From Bacteroidota bacterium (GTDB taxonomy: Bacteria; Bacteroidota; Bacteroidia; B-17B0; Aurantibacillaceae): a DNA stretch of 64,000 bases. Shown piece by piece: positions 8,684 through 17,134 of the stretch. The notes beneath the pieces were generated by a model, which saw only the letters and a list, made by a program, of their open reading frames with translations, was not told the DNA's origin and searched no databases. The position numbers and the translations under genes were made by a program. Each line of letters starts with the position of its first letter. Position 1 is the stretch's first letter. The stretch is from the NCBI GenBank assembly GCA_030684395.1, contig JAUXTT010000012.1, positions 1 to 64,000 of the forward strand, written 5' to 3'.

Positions 8684-8710
8684 CAAATATATTAAACAAA
8701 CCGACACAAA
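8684..8710 (-). promoter_or_regulatory. Candidate promoter of the PUR-alpha gene
   Basis: On the minus strand a TATATTTG -7 element (8684-8691) sits 28 nt before the start codon. A TTTG lies at 8707-8710 with 15-nt spacing, slightly shorter than usual, so the -33 assignment is weak. Confidence 0.5.
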
Positions 8711-8811
8711 ACAACAACTGGTGCTATTTTTTTGTTTTTTGGTCGAATAATTTAGTTAAAGTAGATTACAGGCAAATAAGTTACTTTAAATCATTTTAGG
8801 GCGTAAATAAA

Positions 8812-8834
8812 GAAGGACCGATAAACGGTCCTTC
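8812..8834 (-). terminator. Intrinsic terminator of the DUF2795 gene
   Basis: GAAGGACCG and CGGTCCTTC arms surround a 5-nt loop, and a TTTATTT tract follows on the minus strand, about 15 nt past the stop codon at 8849. Confidence 0.8.
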
Positions 8835-8848
8835 AGTTAAATTTTATC

Positions 8849-9070
8849 TTAATACTCATCTTCATTAAAGAAGAAGTCATCCTTGGTAGGGTAATCGGGC
8901 CAGATTTCCTCGATTGTTTCATAAGCTTCACCTTCGTCCTCAATTTCCTGAAGATTTTCGATAACCTCCATTGGAGCTCCCGAACGCAAAGCAAAATCGA
9001 TCAACTCATCTTTTGTTGCCGGCCAAGGTGCATCTTCTAACCAAGATGCTAATTCTAATGTCCAATACAT
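8849..9070 (-). CDS. DUF2795 small acidic protein
   Basis: A 73-residue, strongly acidic protein. 'WLEDAPWPATKDELIDFALRSGAP-EVIENLQ' matches the short DUF2795 domain, in which a helix-turn-helix-like segment follows a 'WPATK-ELI' motif. The C-terminus 'EEIWPDYPTKDDFFFNEDEY' is highly conserved in Bacteroidota as I recall the family. Function is unknown; its ubiquity suggests a basic cellular role. It is monocistronic with a clear terminator and a long upstream gap. Confidence 0.85.
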   Translation of the reverse strand: MYWTLELASWLEDAPWPATKDELIDFALRSGAPMEVIENLQEIEDEGEAYETIEEIWPDYPTKDDFFFNEDEY

Positions 9071-9528
9071 AGGCTGTTTTTTGTTAATTTAAAACGTTTA
9101 ATCACAAATTTGGTTACAGTAAAATAACGATTTGTAATTTCATGCAAAAAGAAGAAAAAAATGTTGTTTGTTCAACTGTTTTCGAAAATTTAAGTATATT
9201 GATTAACAGTTAGTTAACAAATAAGTTGTGGGAATTAATTTAATTACGTTGTTTTGAAGGCATAAAGTCACAGTCAGTTATAAATTGTAAAAAATACAAT
9301 CATAAATCTAAAATAAACAATCTTCTACAAAGATGAAATCAGTTTAAACTCTCAGGTTGACGGTATTATCCATATGTGGTAATTTTCGCCATTCCAGTTA
9401 GTCAAAGGCTTCTACAGGTATGTGAATATCTATTAATTTAGGAACTTAAGTTGCGTAATAGTACCTATAATTTATATTATGTTAAGTAGTTTTATTAAAC
9501 CAAACCTGCTTTTTATTTCAATTACTCT
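9071..9528. other. 458-bp AT-rich intergenic region, nothing recognised
   Basis: This is the longest feature-poor gap in the first half of the window. I find no reading frame with coding character, no tRNA-like fold, no clear TAnnTTTG promoter and no strong hairpin. It lies between two minus-strand genes and presumably carries the DUF2795 promoter near 9071-9150. Confidence 0.6.
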
Positions 9529-10293
9529 TTAAATTACTTCAATATCCAGCCCATCATAGGCTAATTCGATATGATCAGGTAACTCATATGCCACTTCCCT
9601 ATGCAAGCCCAATTGATGAGAAATGTGGGTGAAATAAGTTTTCTCTGCCCCTAGTTCATTTGAAAGTTCAATTGCCTCCTGAAGTGTAAAATGCGAAATG
9701 TGTTTTTCCCTTCTGAGCGCATTTAAAACCAAAACCTTTAGTCCTTTTAGTTTCTTTTTTTCTTCATCAGAAATATAATTGGCATCAGTTATATATGCAA
9801 AGTCATTGATCCGATATGCTTTTACCGGCATCCGGTAATGTATTACATTTATTGGTTCAAATTGAGTTTCGTTTATTTGAAATTTTTCATCCGCAATTTC
9901 GTGCAGGTTGATCTCAGGGATTCCCGGATACTTTGTTTCGCTGAAAATGTATGCAAATTCGGTACGGATAGCTTTCTCAACTGATTTGGTTGCCCATATA
10001 TCTACCGGCTTTTTATATAGATAGTTAAATGCCCTAACTTCATCCAGTCCTGCAATATGATCTTTGTGTTCGTGAGTAAAAATTACTGCATCTAATTTCT
10101 TTACATTTTCCCGTAATAACTGCTGTCTGAAATCAGGCCCGGCGTCAATTACAAATACGGATCCTTTATCTTCAATTAAAACAGAACTTCTTAATCGTTT
10201 ATCTTTTGGATCGAGCGATTTACATACAGCACATTCACAGGCTATTATTGGAACGCCTTGAGATGTGCCGGTGCCGAGGAATGTAATTTTCAT
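9529..10293 (-). CDS. MBL-fold metallo-hydrolase (PhnP-like)
   Basis: A 254-residue metallo-beta-lactamase-fold hydrolase. 'GTGTSQGVP' near the N-terminus is followed by Cys-rich 'CECAVC' and the metal-binding motif HEHKDH (H74, H76, D78, H79). A later 'FTLQEA' plus 'YFTHISHQLG' segment supplies the third histidine cluster. These match the PhnP/phosphodiesterase-like cytoplasmic branch rather than antibiotic hydrolases. The Cys pair recalls the structural zinc site of PhnP. It lies 3 bp after the rhomboid gene, so they form one operon. The substrate is not predictable. Confidence 0.88.
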   Translation of the reverse strand: MKITFLGTGTSQGVPIIACECAVCKSLDPKDKRLRSSVLIEDKGSVFVIDAGPDFRQQLLRENVKKLDAVIFTHEHKDHIAGLDEVRAFNYLYKKPVDIWATKSVEKAIRTEFAYIFSETKYPGIPEINLHEIADEKFQINETQFEPINVIHYRMPVKAYRINDFAYITDANYISDEEKKKLKGLKVLVLNALRREKHISHFTLQEAIELSNELGAEKTYFTHISHQLGLHREVAYELPDHIELAYDGLDIEVI

Positions 10294-10296
10294 AAT

Positions 10297-10947
10297 TTAA
10301 AATGATTCCATTATTTGTTCAAAAAATGACACAAAAACCCTGTCATACATTGGATTCGCATATGCAAGATCTAAAATTCCTGTAAAGAAAAAACCAAACA
10401 CTGCTCCCCAGGCGTGGGCTCCGTGTGCAATGTTATCACCTTTTCTCCTGTCCATATAAAAACTGTAGGCTAAATAAAGTAAGCCGAAAACCCATGATGG
10501 AATATGTAAAAATGGTAAGAATATTATTCCCATTCCACTTGTTGGTTTCAATAAAATAACGCTAAATACCAAAGCACTCACTGCGCCACTAGCCCCTACC
10601 GCATTATAACTTGAATTGTTTTTATGTTTAATAAAATCTGCAATGGAAGATGCATAAATACCACCTGTATAAAGTAATATATAAAAGAGCGTAGAAAATT
10701 TTCCGAAAAGATCAGAAAAGAAGGAAATTTCGAGCATGCTCCCAAATGCATAAAGAACATACATATTAATGATTAAATGCCCATAATCTGCATGTATAAA
10801 TGCATGAGAAAGGAAACGGTACTTTTGATTATAGTGTTTAATTGCATAAGCATTAAACAGGTATTTATCCATTATTGCCCTGTTGGAGAAGGCATACATT
10901 GAAAACCCAACACAGGCTATTAATATGGTAAAAGTTACAATTGGCAT
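10297..10947 (-). CDS. Rhomboid-family intramembrane serine protease
   Basis: A 216-residue protein with about six membrane spans. The catalytic serine motif is 'GASGAVSA' (S120), and the partner histidine lies in 'AHGAHAWG' (H177), ahead of a small-residue helix. 'LSHAFIHADYGHLIINMY' in TM2 supplies the conserved His-Asn oxyanion region. The enzyme would cleave transmembrane substrates in the inner membrane. It is the first gene of a two-gene unit with the MBL hydrolase and is divergent from the secreted protein at 11092. Confidence 0.93.
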   Translation of the reverse strand: MPIVTFTILIACVGFSMYAFSNRAIMDKYLFNAYAIKHYNQKYRFLSHAFIHADYGHLIINMYVLYAFGSMLEISFFSDLFGKFSTLFYILLYTGGIYASSIADFIKHKNNSSYNAVGASGAVSALVFSVILLKPTSGMGIIFLPFLHIPSWVFGLLYLAYSFYMDRRKGDNIAHGAHAWGAVFGFFFTGILDLAYANPMYDRVFVSFFEQIMESF

Positions 10948-11091
10948 AAATCAAGATCGTTCCTGCGAATTTAACAGTTTTCTGCTAATCTCACACCTTA
11001 ATCTTATTTGTCTATAAAATTTGTTTTTTGGAGGTTAATTTTGTTTATTTGGGCGGATTAAAATCTTGTTCTTAAACTCAAAATCAATAAG

Positions 11092-11547
11092 ATGAATAGA
11101 AAACTATTTTTGAAACAAGCATTACTTACTTCCATATTATCATTTTTTTTTCTAAGCCTCTCAGCACAATCAGAAAAAACATTTCTGTTTAAAGGGCATG
11201 AATATGATGTTAAACCTAATGTTTTAGCATTTCTTGGTAAAGAAAAAGTGGAAGAATATTCTTTAAAAGCTCCGCTTAAATTAATGTATTTTAATTTTTA
11301 CACAACCAATTCCTATCTGATAATTAATGAATTACCGAAAAAAAGGGGAATCAGTGCAGCCACACTTTACTCTGCTTCGGGGCAAGATTTTGTTGGGAAT
11401 GAGGATAATTTCGACGTTTTTAAAACAACGATAAAGCCATCTGATAAAAACCAGTATTTCAAACTCAGTAATAAATACCTTATGGTTTACCCCCAAGGTA
11501 CGATTGATAGGAACTTCGACACATATATTGAATCACTTTCCAAATAA
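11092..11547 (+). CDS. Small secreted protein of unknown family
   Basis: A 151-residue product with a strong signal peptide (Met-Asn-Arg-Lys then a hydrophobic stretch, cleavage after Ser-Ala-Gln at about residue 26). The mature part is a mix of short strands and has no cysteine, lipobox or sorting domain. I do not recognise the family. It sits 21 bp ahead of the 1800-residue type B T9SS substrate on the same strand, so the two are probably co-transcribed, and a role linked to that surface protein is possible. Confidence 0.75.
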   Translation: MNRKLFLKQALLTSILSFFFLSLSAQSEKTFLFKGHEYDVKPNVLAFLGKEKVEEYSLKAPLKLMYFNFYTTNSYLIINELPKKRGISAATLYSASGQDFVGNEDNFDVFKTTIKPSDKNQYFKLSNKYLMVYPQGTIDRNFDTYIESLSK

Positions 11548-11568
11548 TTTAACCAAATAACAAAAAGC

Positions 11569-14500
11569 ATGAAAAAACTCTACATACTTTTATTGTGTTT
11601 GTTTAATGTGTATTTTTCTGGTGCACAAACATATACCATGCCTACAGGTACTGGAAACAGTAATATTTCCACCTGTTCCGGAACATTTTATGATAGTGGT
11701 GGTGCAGGCGGTACTTATGCAACCAATTCAAACTCTACAATCACTTTTTGTCCAGGTACACCGGGGCAATTTATTCGTATTGTGTTTAGTAATTATAATG
11801 CAGAAAACTTAACGGATGGAGCTACATTGTATGATTATATGGAGATCTTTAACGGTCCAACCACTGCTTCTCCTTTAATGACAACTCTTGCGACGGATTT
11901 TGCAGCTCCTATAACTTTTGAATCAAGTGATCCTTCCGGTTGTATTACCTTTCACTTTGTTTCTGATGGCTTTGTTGAGCAGGCCGGATGGAGTGCTGCC
12001 ATTTCTTGTTTTTTACCATGTTCACCCCCTACTGCTAATATTACAACAACAGGTAATCCTCCTTCGCCATTAAAAGTATGTCCGGGAACTACAGTAAACT
12101 TTTCGGGATCTGCATCAACAGCACAAGGTGGTTTTACTTTAGTAAACTATGATTGGGATTTTGGAGATAATACAACAGCAACTGGTGTAAATACTTCACA
12201 TACCTTTAATGATATTGGTGTTTATGTAGTTGAATTGGATGTAACAGATAATAATGGATGTGTAAATAATAACTTAGAGCAATATTCTATTTGGGTTTCT
12301 CCTCCTACTTTTTTTAATGGTACTGCGGCATTAGATAATTCCATTTGTTTGGGAGAAAGTACAACAATAAATGGTGTTCCAACACCACAAACTTATCAGG
12401 AACAACCAACTGTTTTTACACCGGCAACGCTCTACTTGCCTGATGGAGATAATGCCGGCTACGATGTTGCTATACCCTTTGATAATTTTGCTACAGGTGC
12501 CACATTAACAAATGTAAATGATCTTTTAAACATTTTTGCAAATATTGAGCATTCCTATTTAGGTGATCTTGTAATAAGTATTGTTTGTCCGAACGGGCAA
12601 AATGTTACCATGCATAATGCGGATGGTACTTTTGATGCTGCAAATAGTCAATTCCTTGGAAATGCAATAGCGGCTACAGGTACAGGGCCCGGTGTTGGTT
12701 TTGATTACAGTTGGCAACCAACCGGTAATACTTATGGAACTATGGCTGCAGAAGGACTTGCCGGAGCTTCACCTTTACCTGCAGGAAGTTATACTTCAGA
12801 AGAAGCTTTAAATGGACTCGTTGGTTGTCCATTAAATGGAAATTGGACAATGCATATTGAAGATACTGAACCAATTGATGATGGTTATATTTTTGACTGG
12901 GGAATTAATTTTAATCCTTCACTTTATCAATTAGCAACATTAACTCCAGTTGGAGTTACAAATGTTTGGTCAGCTGATCCTACAGTTACTGGAACAGCCG
13001 GTAACAATATTACGGTTCAACCGGGAGCAACCGGTAATTTTACTTACACTTTTAATTCAACTAATGATTACGGTTGTCCTTATGATACAACTATTACCAT
13101 TACAGTTAATCCTCTACCTGTTTCAAATGCCGGTACAAACAATACAGTTTGTAGTGGTGTAAATTATCCTGTAGGAGCTGCGGCTGTGGTCGGACAATCT
13201 TATTCATGGAATCCTGCAACAAATTTGACTTCAGGAACTGCAGCTAACCCAACTTTTAATGCAACTAACGCAGGTCCAGGAACGGTATCTTACACCTATA
13301 CATTAACAACAACAATAATTGCAACCGGATGTCAGGATACAGATCAGGTTGTTATTAATGTTGCTCCGAATCCTACTTTGACTGTTAACTCACCAACTAT
13401 TTGTTCGGGAACCGCTAATTTAATTGCATCCGGCGCCACTACATATGTTTGGAGTGCAGGTGCTACAGCAACTTCTCCTTCAGGTGACCTTGCTGATGCT
13501 TCTCCTGTAACAACCACACAATACACTGTTACAGGAACAATTGGCACTTGTACTGCAACAGCGGTTTCTACAGTTACTGTTGTAAACTCAGTTGTTGCTC
13601 CAACTACAAATCCAGTGACTTATTGTTTAAATGATGTTGCGGTTGATCTCACAGCTACCGCTGATCCGGGAGGAACACTCAACTGGTATGGAACAGATGC
13701 GGTAGGAGGAACAGCTTCACCTACTGCTCCTATTCCATCAACAGCTGTTGCAACTAACACAACTTATTATGTTTCTCAAACTATCGGAGGATGCGAAGGA
13801 CCAAGAGCTCCATTAGTTGTAACAGTTAACCCACTCCCAACATTTACTCCACCTGCTAATGCAACTTATTGCGAGGGAGCAAATGTTCCTGTTGCAAACT
13901 TAACAAGTACACCAGCCGGCGCTTCTTTTGCCTGGACAAATACCAATACATTGATTGGTTTGGCGGCGAATGGAACCGTTAATATACCTGCATTTACTGC
14001 TACCAATGGTACCAGTTCTGCTATAAATGGTGTTGTAGCAATTACTCCTACATTGTTAGGATGTGTTGGGGCAACTCAATCTTATACTATTACAATAGAT
14101 CCGCTTCCTGTATTAACTGCAGTTCCCAGTGAAACTGTTTGCGCAAATGTAGCTTTTGCTGCTGTCAACTTTAGTTCTACTCCAACAGGTGCTTCCGTTA
14201 ACTGGACAAACAGTAATGCAGGCATCGGTATTGGTGTATCCGGCAACTCTGATATTGCATCTTTTAATGGTATTAATGCAGGTGCTGCGGCAATTAGTGG
14301 TAATTTTTCAGTTACCCCAACTTTGAGTGGTTGTGTGGGATTGCCAATTACATTTACTTTAACGGTAGATCCTATCCCCACTTTAACAGCTGTGCCAAGT
14401 GAAACAGTTTGCGCAGGAGATAACACAACTGCTATTAATTTCACAACAAACCCTGCAACAACACCAGTGGTTAGCTGGACTAACACAAATGGATTAATTG

Positions 14501-16971
14501 GTGTTGGTTCAAGTGGCTCCGGAAACATTGCCTCTTTTGCCGGAGTAAATGGAAGTGCAATTACTGTTACAGGTGATTTTTCTGCCACTGCAACTTTAAA
14601 TGGATGTACAAGTTTACCTCAAACTTTCACTATCACTGTTAATCCAATGCCGGTTCTAAACCCTATTGGAAGCCAAACAGTTTGCGCAGGTGCTGTTACA
14701 AATGCTTTGAATTTTACTTATGTTCCGGCAGGATCAACGGTTAACTGGACCAACTCTGATGCAACAATTGGTGTTGGTGCAATTGGCTCAGGTAACATAC
14801 CAAGCTTTAACGGTATAAATGCCGGTTTGGTTTCTGTAACAGGAAATTTCTCTGCAACTGCAACATTAAATGGCTGTACAAGTACCCCGGAAACGTTTTT
14901 AATAACTGTTGACCCTTCACCAACTTTAGCTGTAGTTCCCAGTGAAACAGTTTGTGCAGGTGCATCAACAACAGCAATCACCTTTACTCAGGCTCCGGCT
15001 GCTGCTACTGTAAACTGGACAAACAGTGACGGTACTATTGGAATTGTAACAACCGGTTCAGGAAATATTGCAAGTTTTGTTGGAGTAAATGGTGGGTTAA
15101 CTACTGTATCAGGAAACTTTTCTGCAACTGCAACTTTAAATGGCTGTACCAGTGCACCTCAAACATTTACTATTACTATTAATCCAATGCCAACTTTACC
15201 GGCGATAACCAGCCAATCGGTTTGCGCAGGTAACACAACCACTGCAATTGGCTTTATCCCTTCTCCTGCTGCATCTACAGTAAACTGGACAAATTCTGAT
15301 GCAAGCATTGGAATTGGCGCTGCAGGTTCCGGAAACATTGCTCCGTTTACCGGAGTGAATGCAGGCATAACTGTTATTACGGGTGATTTTTCTGCAACTG
15401 CTACACTTAATAACTGTACAAGTACTCCACAACTATTCTCTGTAACAATAAACCCTTTACCTACACCTGCTGCTAGTAATTTAGGTAACCCTTTTTATTG
15501 TGTGAATGGAACTTTTACATTAGATGTGAATCCGGTTGGTGGAATTGGACCTTATAGTTATAGTTGGACAGGACCGCTATCCTACTCTTCCATTGCCCAA
15601 ACAAATACGGTAACTTTAATATCTGTTCCGATGTCGGGTAACTATACTGTTGTAGTTACCGATATTAATTCTTGCGTTGGTCAGTCCACCACAAACGTAG
15701 TTGTAAATCCTTTGCCAATTATAACTGCAAGCAATAATGGTCCTTTATGTGTTGGGCAAAATTTGATTTTAAGTTGTACTCCCGGTTCTTTCTATTCTTG
15801 GTCGGGACCAAACGGATACAATTCTACTTTAGCTAATCCAACGATACCAAGTGTTACAACAGGTGATGCCGCAATGTATTCTGTTATTGTTACAGATGCC
15901 AACGGCTGTCAGGGTCCTGCTTTCACTCCGGTTGTGGTTAATACAAATCCTACTCCTGTAGCGAGTAACAATGGACCGGTTTGTTTAAACACTACATTAA
16001 CATTGTCACTCGATCAGGTTTACGCTTCTTATTCCTGGACCGGGCCAAATGTTTTTGTTTCCAGTTCAGCAAGCCCAAGTATCAATAATATTACTAATGC
16101 AAGTTCGGGAATTTATGATATTACTGTAACAGATGCAAATGGTTGCACGGGAACTGCAAGTACAACCGCTTCAATAAATCAATTACCAACTGCTGCATTA
16201 AATTCAATCAACCCGGGTTGTGCACCCATTTGCAGAGACTTTTATTTAGCTTCATCAAGTAATTTAATTGGTTATAGTTGGAGTTTGGGAAATGGTTTTG
16301 TTTCAGGAAATGATACTATTTTACAACATTGTTATGAGTCACCGGGAACATATCCTGTATCCTGTTTTGTAACTGATATCAACGGTTGTAGCGATACTAT
16401 ACATTTTGCCTCAATAAATGTTTATGAAGTTCCTGAGCCACAATTTACTTTCGGACCAAGTGAAGTTACCATTTTAGAACCGGAAATTAATTTTGTAAAC
16501 CAATCCATTGGAAGTAACATTGTTAGCTATGCATGGGAATTCGGTGATCCGTATCATAATACATCCGGTTTAGTGAACCCTACTTTTACCTACAGTGATG
16601 TTGGAACTTATGATGTTACTCTAACTGTAACCAACAATTATGGTTGTATTGATTCTATCACTCATCCTGTAACTATTCCGGAAGGCTGGGCAATTTATGT
16701 TCCTAATGCTTTTTCACCAAACGAAGATGGTTTTAATGACAGCTTCTATCCTCAGGGTGTTGGTATTGATGAAAAAAACTTTCAAATGTGGATCTTTGAC
16801 AGATGGGGTAATCAGATTTTTTACACAACTAGCTGGGATCAACACTGGGATGGAAAAGTAGCAGGCCACGACAATATAGTTCAACAAGATACTTACATCT
16901 GGAAAATTAATGCGAAGAGCTTCAAAGGTGATAAATTTAATGAAGTTGGACATGTTCATGTAGTACGCTAG
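11569..16971 (+). CDS. Giant T9SS type B surface protein with P-domain, PKD and tandem repeats
   Basis: An 1800-residue secreted protein. After a signal peptide (cleavage after Gly-Ala-Gln, about residue 20) come a CUB-like region (to about 145), a PKD domain ('YDWDFGDNTTATGVNTSHTF', about 155-240), a proprotein-convertase-type P domain (about 280-460, with 'IEHSYLGDLVISIVCPNG' and 'WTMHIEDTEPIDDG'), Ig/PKD-like repeats including six tandem units, more Ig-like repeats, a second PKD ('YAWEFGDPYHNTSG') and a C-terminal type B sorting domain ('VPNAFSPNEDGFNDSF', 'IFDRWGNQIF', 'WDGK'). Type B CTDs ('gliding motility-associated C-terminal domain') direct T9SS export to the cell surface. Adhesin or matrix function is inferred; no catalytic domain is visible. 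Confidence 0.95.
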   Translation: MKKLYILLLCLFNVYFSGAQTYTMPTGTGNSNISTCSGTFYDSGGAGGTYATNSNSTITFCPGTPGQFIRIVFSNYNAENLTDGATLYDYMEIFNGPTTASPLMTTLATDFAAPITFESSDPSGCITFHFVSDGFVEQAGWSAAISCFLPCSPPTANITTTGNPPSPLKVCPGTTVNFSGSASTAQGGFTLVNYDWDFGDNTTATGVNTSHTFNDIGVYVVELDVTDNNGCVNNNLEQYSIWVSPPTFFNGTAALDNSICLGESTTINGVPTPQTYQEQPTVFTPATLYLPDGDNAGYDVAIPFDNFATGATLTNVNDLLNIFANIEHSYLGDLVISIVCPNGQNVTMHNADGTFDAANSQFLGNAIAATGTGPGVGFDYSWQPTGNTYGTMAAEGLAGASPLPAGSYTSEEALNGLVGCPLNGNWTMHIEDTEPIDDGYIFDWGINFNPSLYQLATLTPVGVTNVWSADPTVTGTAGNNITVQPGATGNFTYTFNSTNDYGCPYDTTITITVNPLPVSNAGTNNTVCSGVNYPVGAAAVVGQSYSWNPATNLTSGTAANPTFNATNAGPGTVSYTYTLTTTIIATGCQDTDQVVINVAPNPTLTVNSPTICSGTANLIASGATTYVWSAGATATSPSGDLADASPVTTTQYTVTGTIGTCTATAVSTVTVVNSVVAPTTNPVTYCLNDVAVDLTATADPGGTLNWYGTDAVGGTASPTAPIPSTAVATNTTYYVSQTIGGCEGPRAPLVVTVNPLPTFTPPANATYCEGANVPVANLTSTPAGASFAWTNTNTLIGLAANGTVNIPAFTATNGTSSAINGVVAITPTLLGCVGATQSYTITIDPLPVLTAVPSETVCANVAFAAVNFSSTPTGASVNWTNSNAGIGIGVSGNSDIASFNGINAGAAAISGNFSVTPTLSGCVGLPITFTLTVDPIPTLTAVPSETVCAGDNTTAINFTTNPATTPVVSWTNTNGLIGVGSSGSGNIASFAGVNGSAITVTGDFSATATLNGCTSLPQTFTITVNPMPVLNPIGSQTVCAGAVTNALNFTYVPAGSTVNWTNSDATIGVGAIGSGNIPSFNGINAGLVSVTGNFSATATLNGCTSTPETFLITVDPSPTLAVVPSETVCAGASTTAITFTQAPAAATVNWTNSDGTIGIVTTGSGNIASFVGVNGGLTTVSGNFSATATLNGCTSAPQTFTITINPMPTLPAITSQSVCAGNTTTAIGFIPSPAASTVNWTNSDASIGIGAAGSGNIAPFTGVNAGITVITGDFSATATLNNCTSTPQLFSVTINPLPTPAASNLGNPFYCVNGTFTLDVNPVGGIGPYSYSWTGPLSYSSIAQTNTVTLISVPMSGNYTVVVTDINSCVGQSTTNVVVNPLPIITASNNGPLCVGQNLILSCTPGSFYSWSGPNGYNSTLANPTIPSVTTGDAAMYSVIVTDANGCQGPAFTPVVVNTNPTPVASNNGPVCLNTTLTLSLDQVYASYSWTGPNVFVSSSASPSINNITNASSGIYDITVTDANGCTGTASTTASINQLPTAALNSINPGCAPICRDFYLASSSNLIGYSWSLGNGFVSGNDTILQHCYESPGTYPVSCFVTDINGCSDTIHFASINVYEVPEPQFTFGPSEVTILEPEINFVNQSIGSNIVSYAWEFGDPYHNTSGLVNPTFTYSDVGTYDVTLTVTNNYGCIDSITHPVTIPEGWAIYVPNAFSPNEDGFNDSFYPQGVGIDEKNFQMWIFDRWGNQIFYTTSWDQHWDGKVAGHDNIVQQDTYIWKINAKSFKGDKFNEVGHVHVVR
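13840..15450 (+). repeat. Six tandem ~270-bp coding repeats
   Basis: Six consecutive units of about 90 residues start near 13840, 14100, 14373, 14647, 14917 and 15187. Each runs from 'P-ETVCAG' through 'VNWTNS-A-IGIG--GSGNI-SF-GVN' to 'FSATATLNGCTS-PQTFTITV'. The last four units are the most alike, which suggests recent duplication or homogenisation. Minus-strand open frames here are by-products of the repetitive codon usage. Confidence 0.85.
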
Positions 16972-16985
16972 AATATTCAGAAAAT

Positions 16986-17034
16986 AAAAATCCCCCGTTC
17001 TTCGACTAGCTCAGCAGGACGGGGGATTTTTTTT
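16986..17034 (+). terminator. Strong terminator carrying a repeat in its loop
   Basis: AAAAATCCCCCGTTC (16986-17000) pairs with GGACGGGGGATTTTT (17017-17031), a 15-bp stem with one G-U pair, followed by more T. The 16-nt loop TTCGACTAGCTCAGCA resembles the dispersed repeat CTTCGACAGGCTCAGGA found in dnaX. It ends the transcript of the giant protein and may also serve the convergent transporter gene. Confidence 0.88.
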
Positions 17035-17134
17035 GGTCTACATTTCGAATAAACCAGGGATTAATCGCATTAAGACAAGTAGTTCATTGTCAATAATAGC
17101 TCCTACTGTTTAAGTTCGCCTAATTTTCACAACC

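Noticed and set aside
11036-11043. TAATTTTG as promoter for the secreted protein at 11092
   Set aside because: The -7 match is fair but the available TTTG elements are 12 or 25 nt away, outside the normal spacing.
14082-15432. Long minus-strand open frames inside the giant surface-protein gene
   Set aside because: They mirror the tandem coding repeats and biased codon use of the plus-strand gene, with no start signals or domain content.
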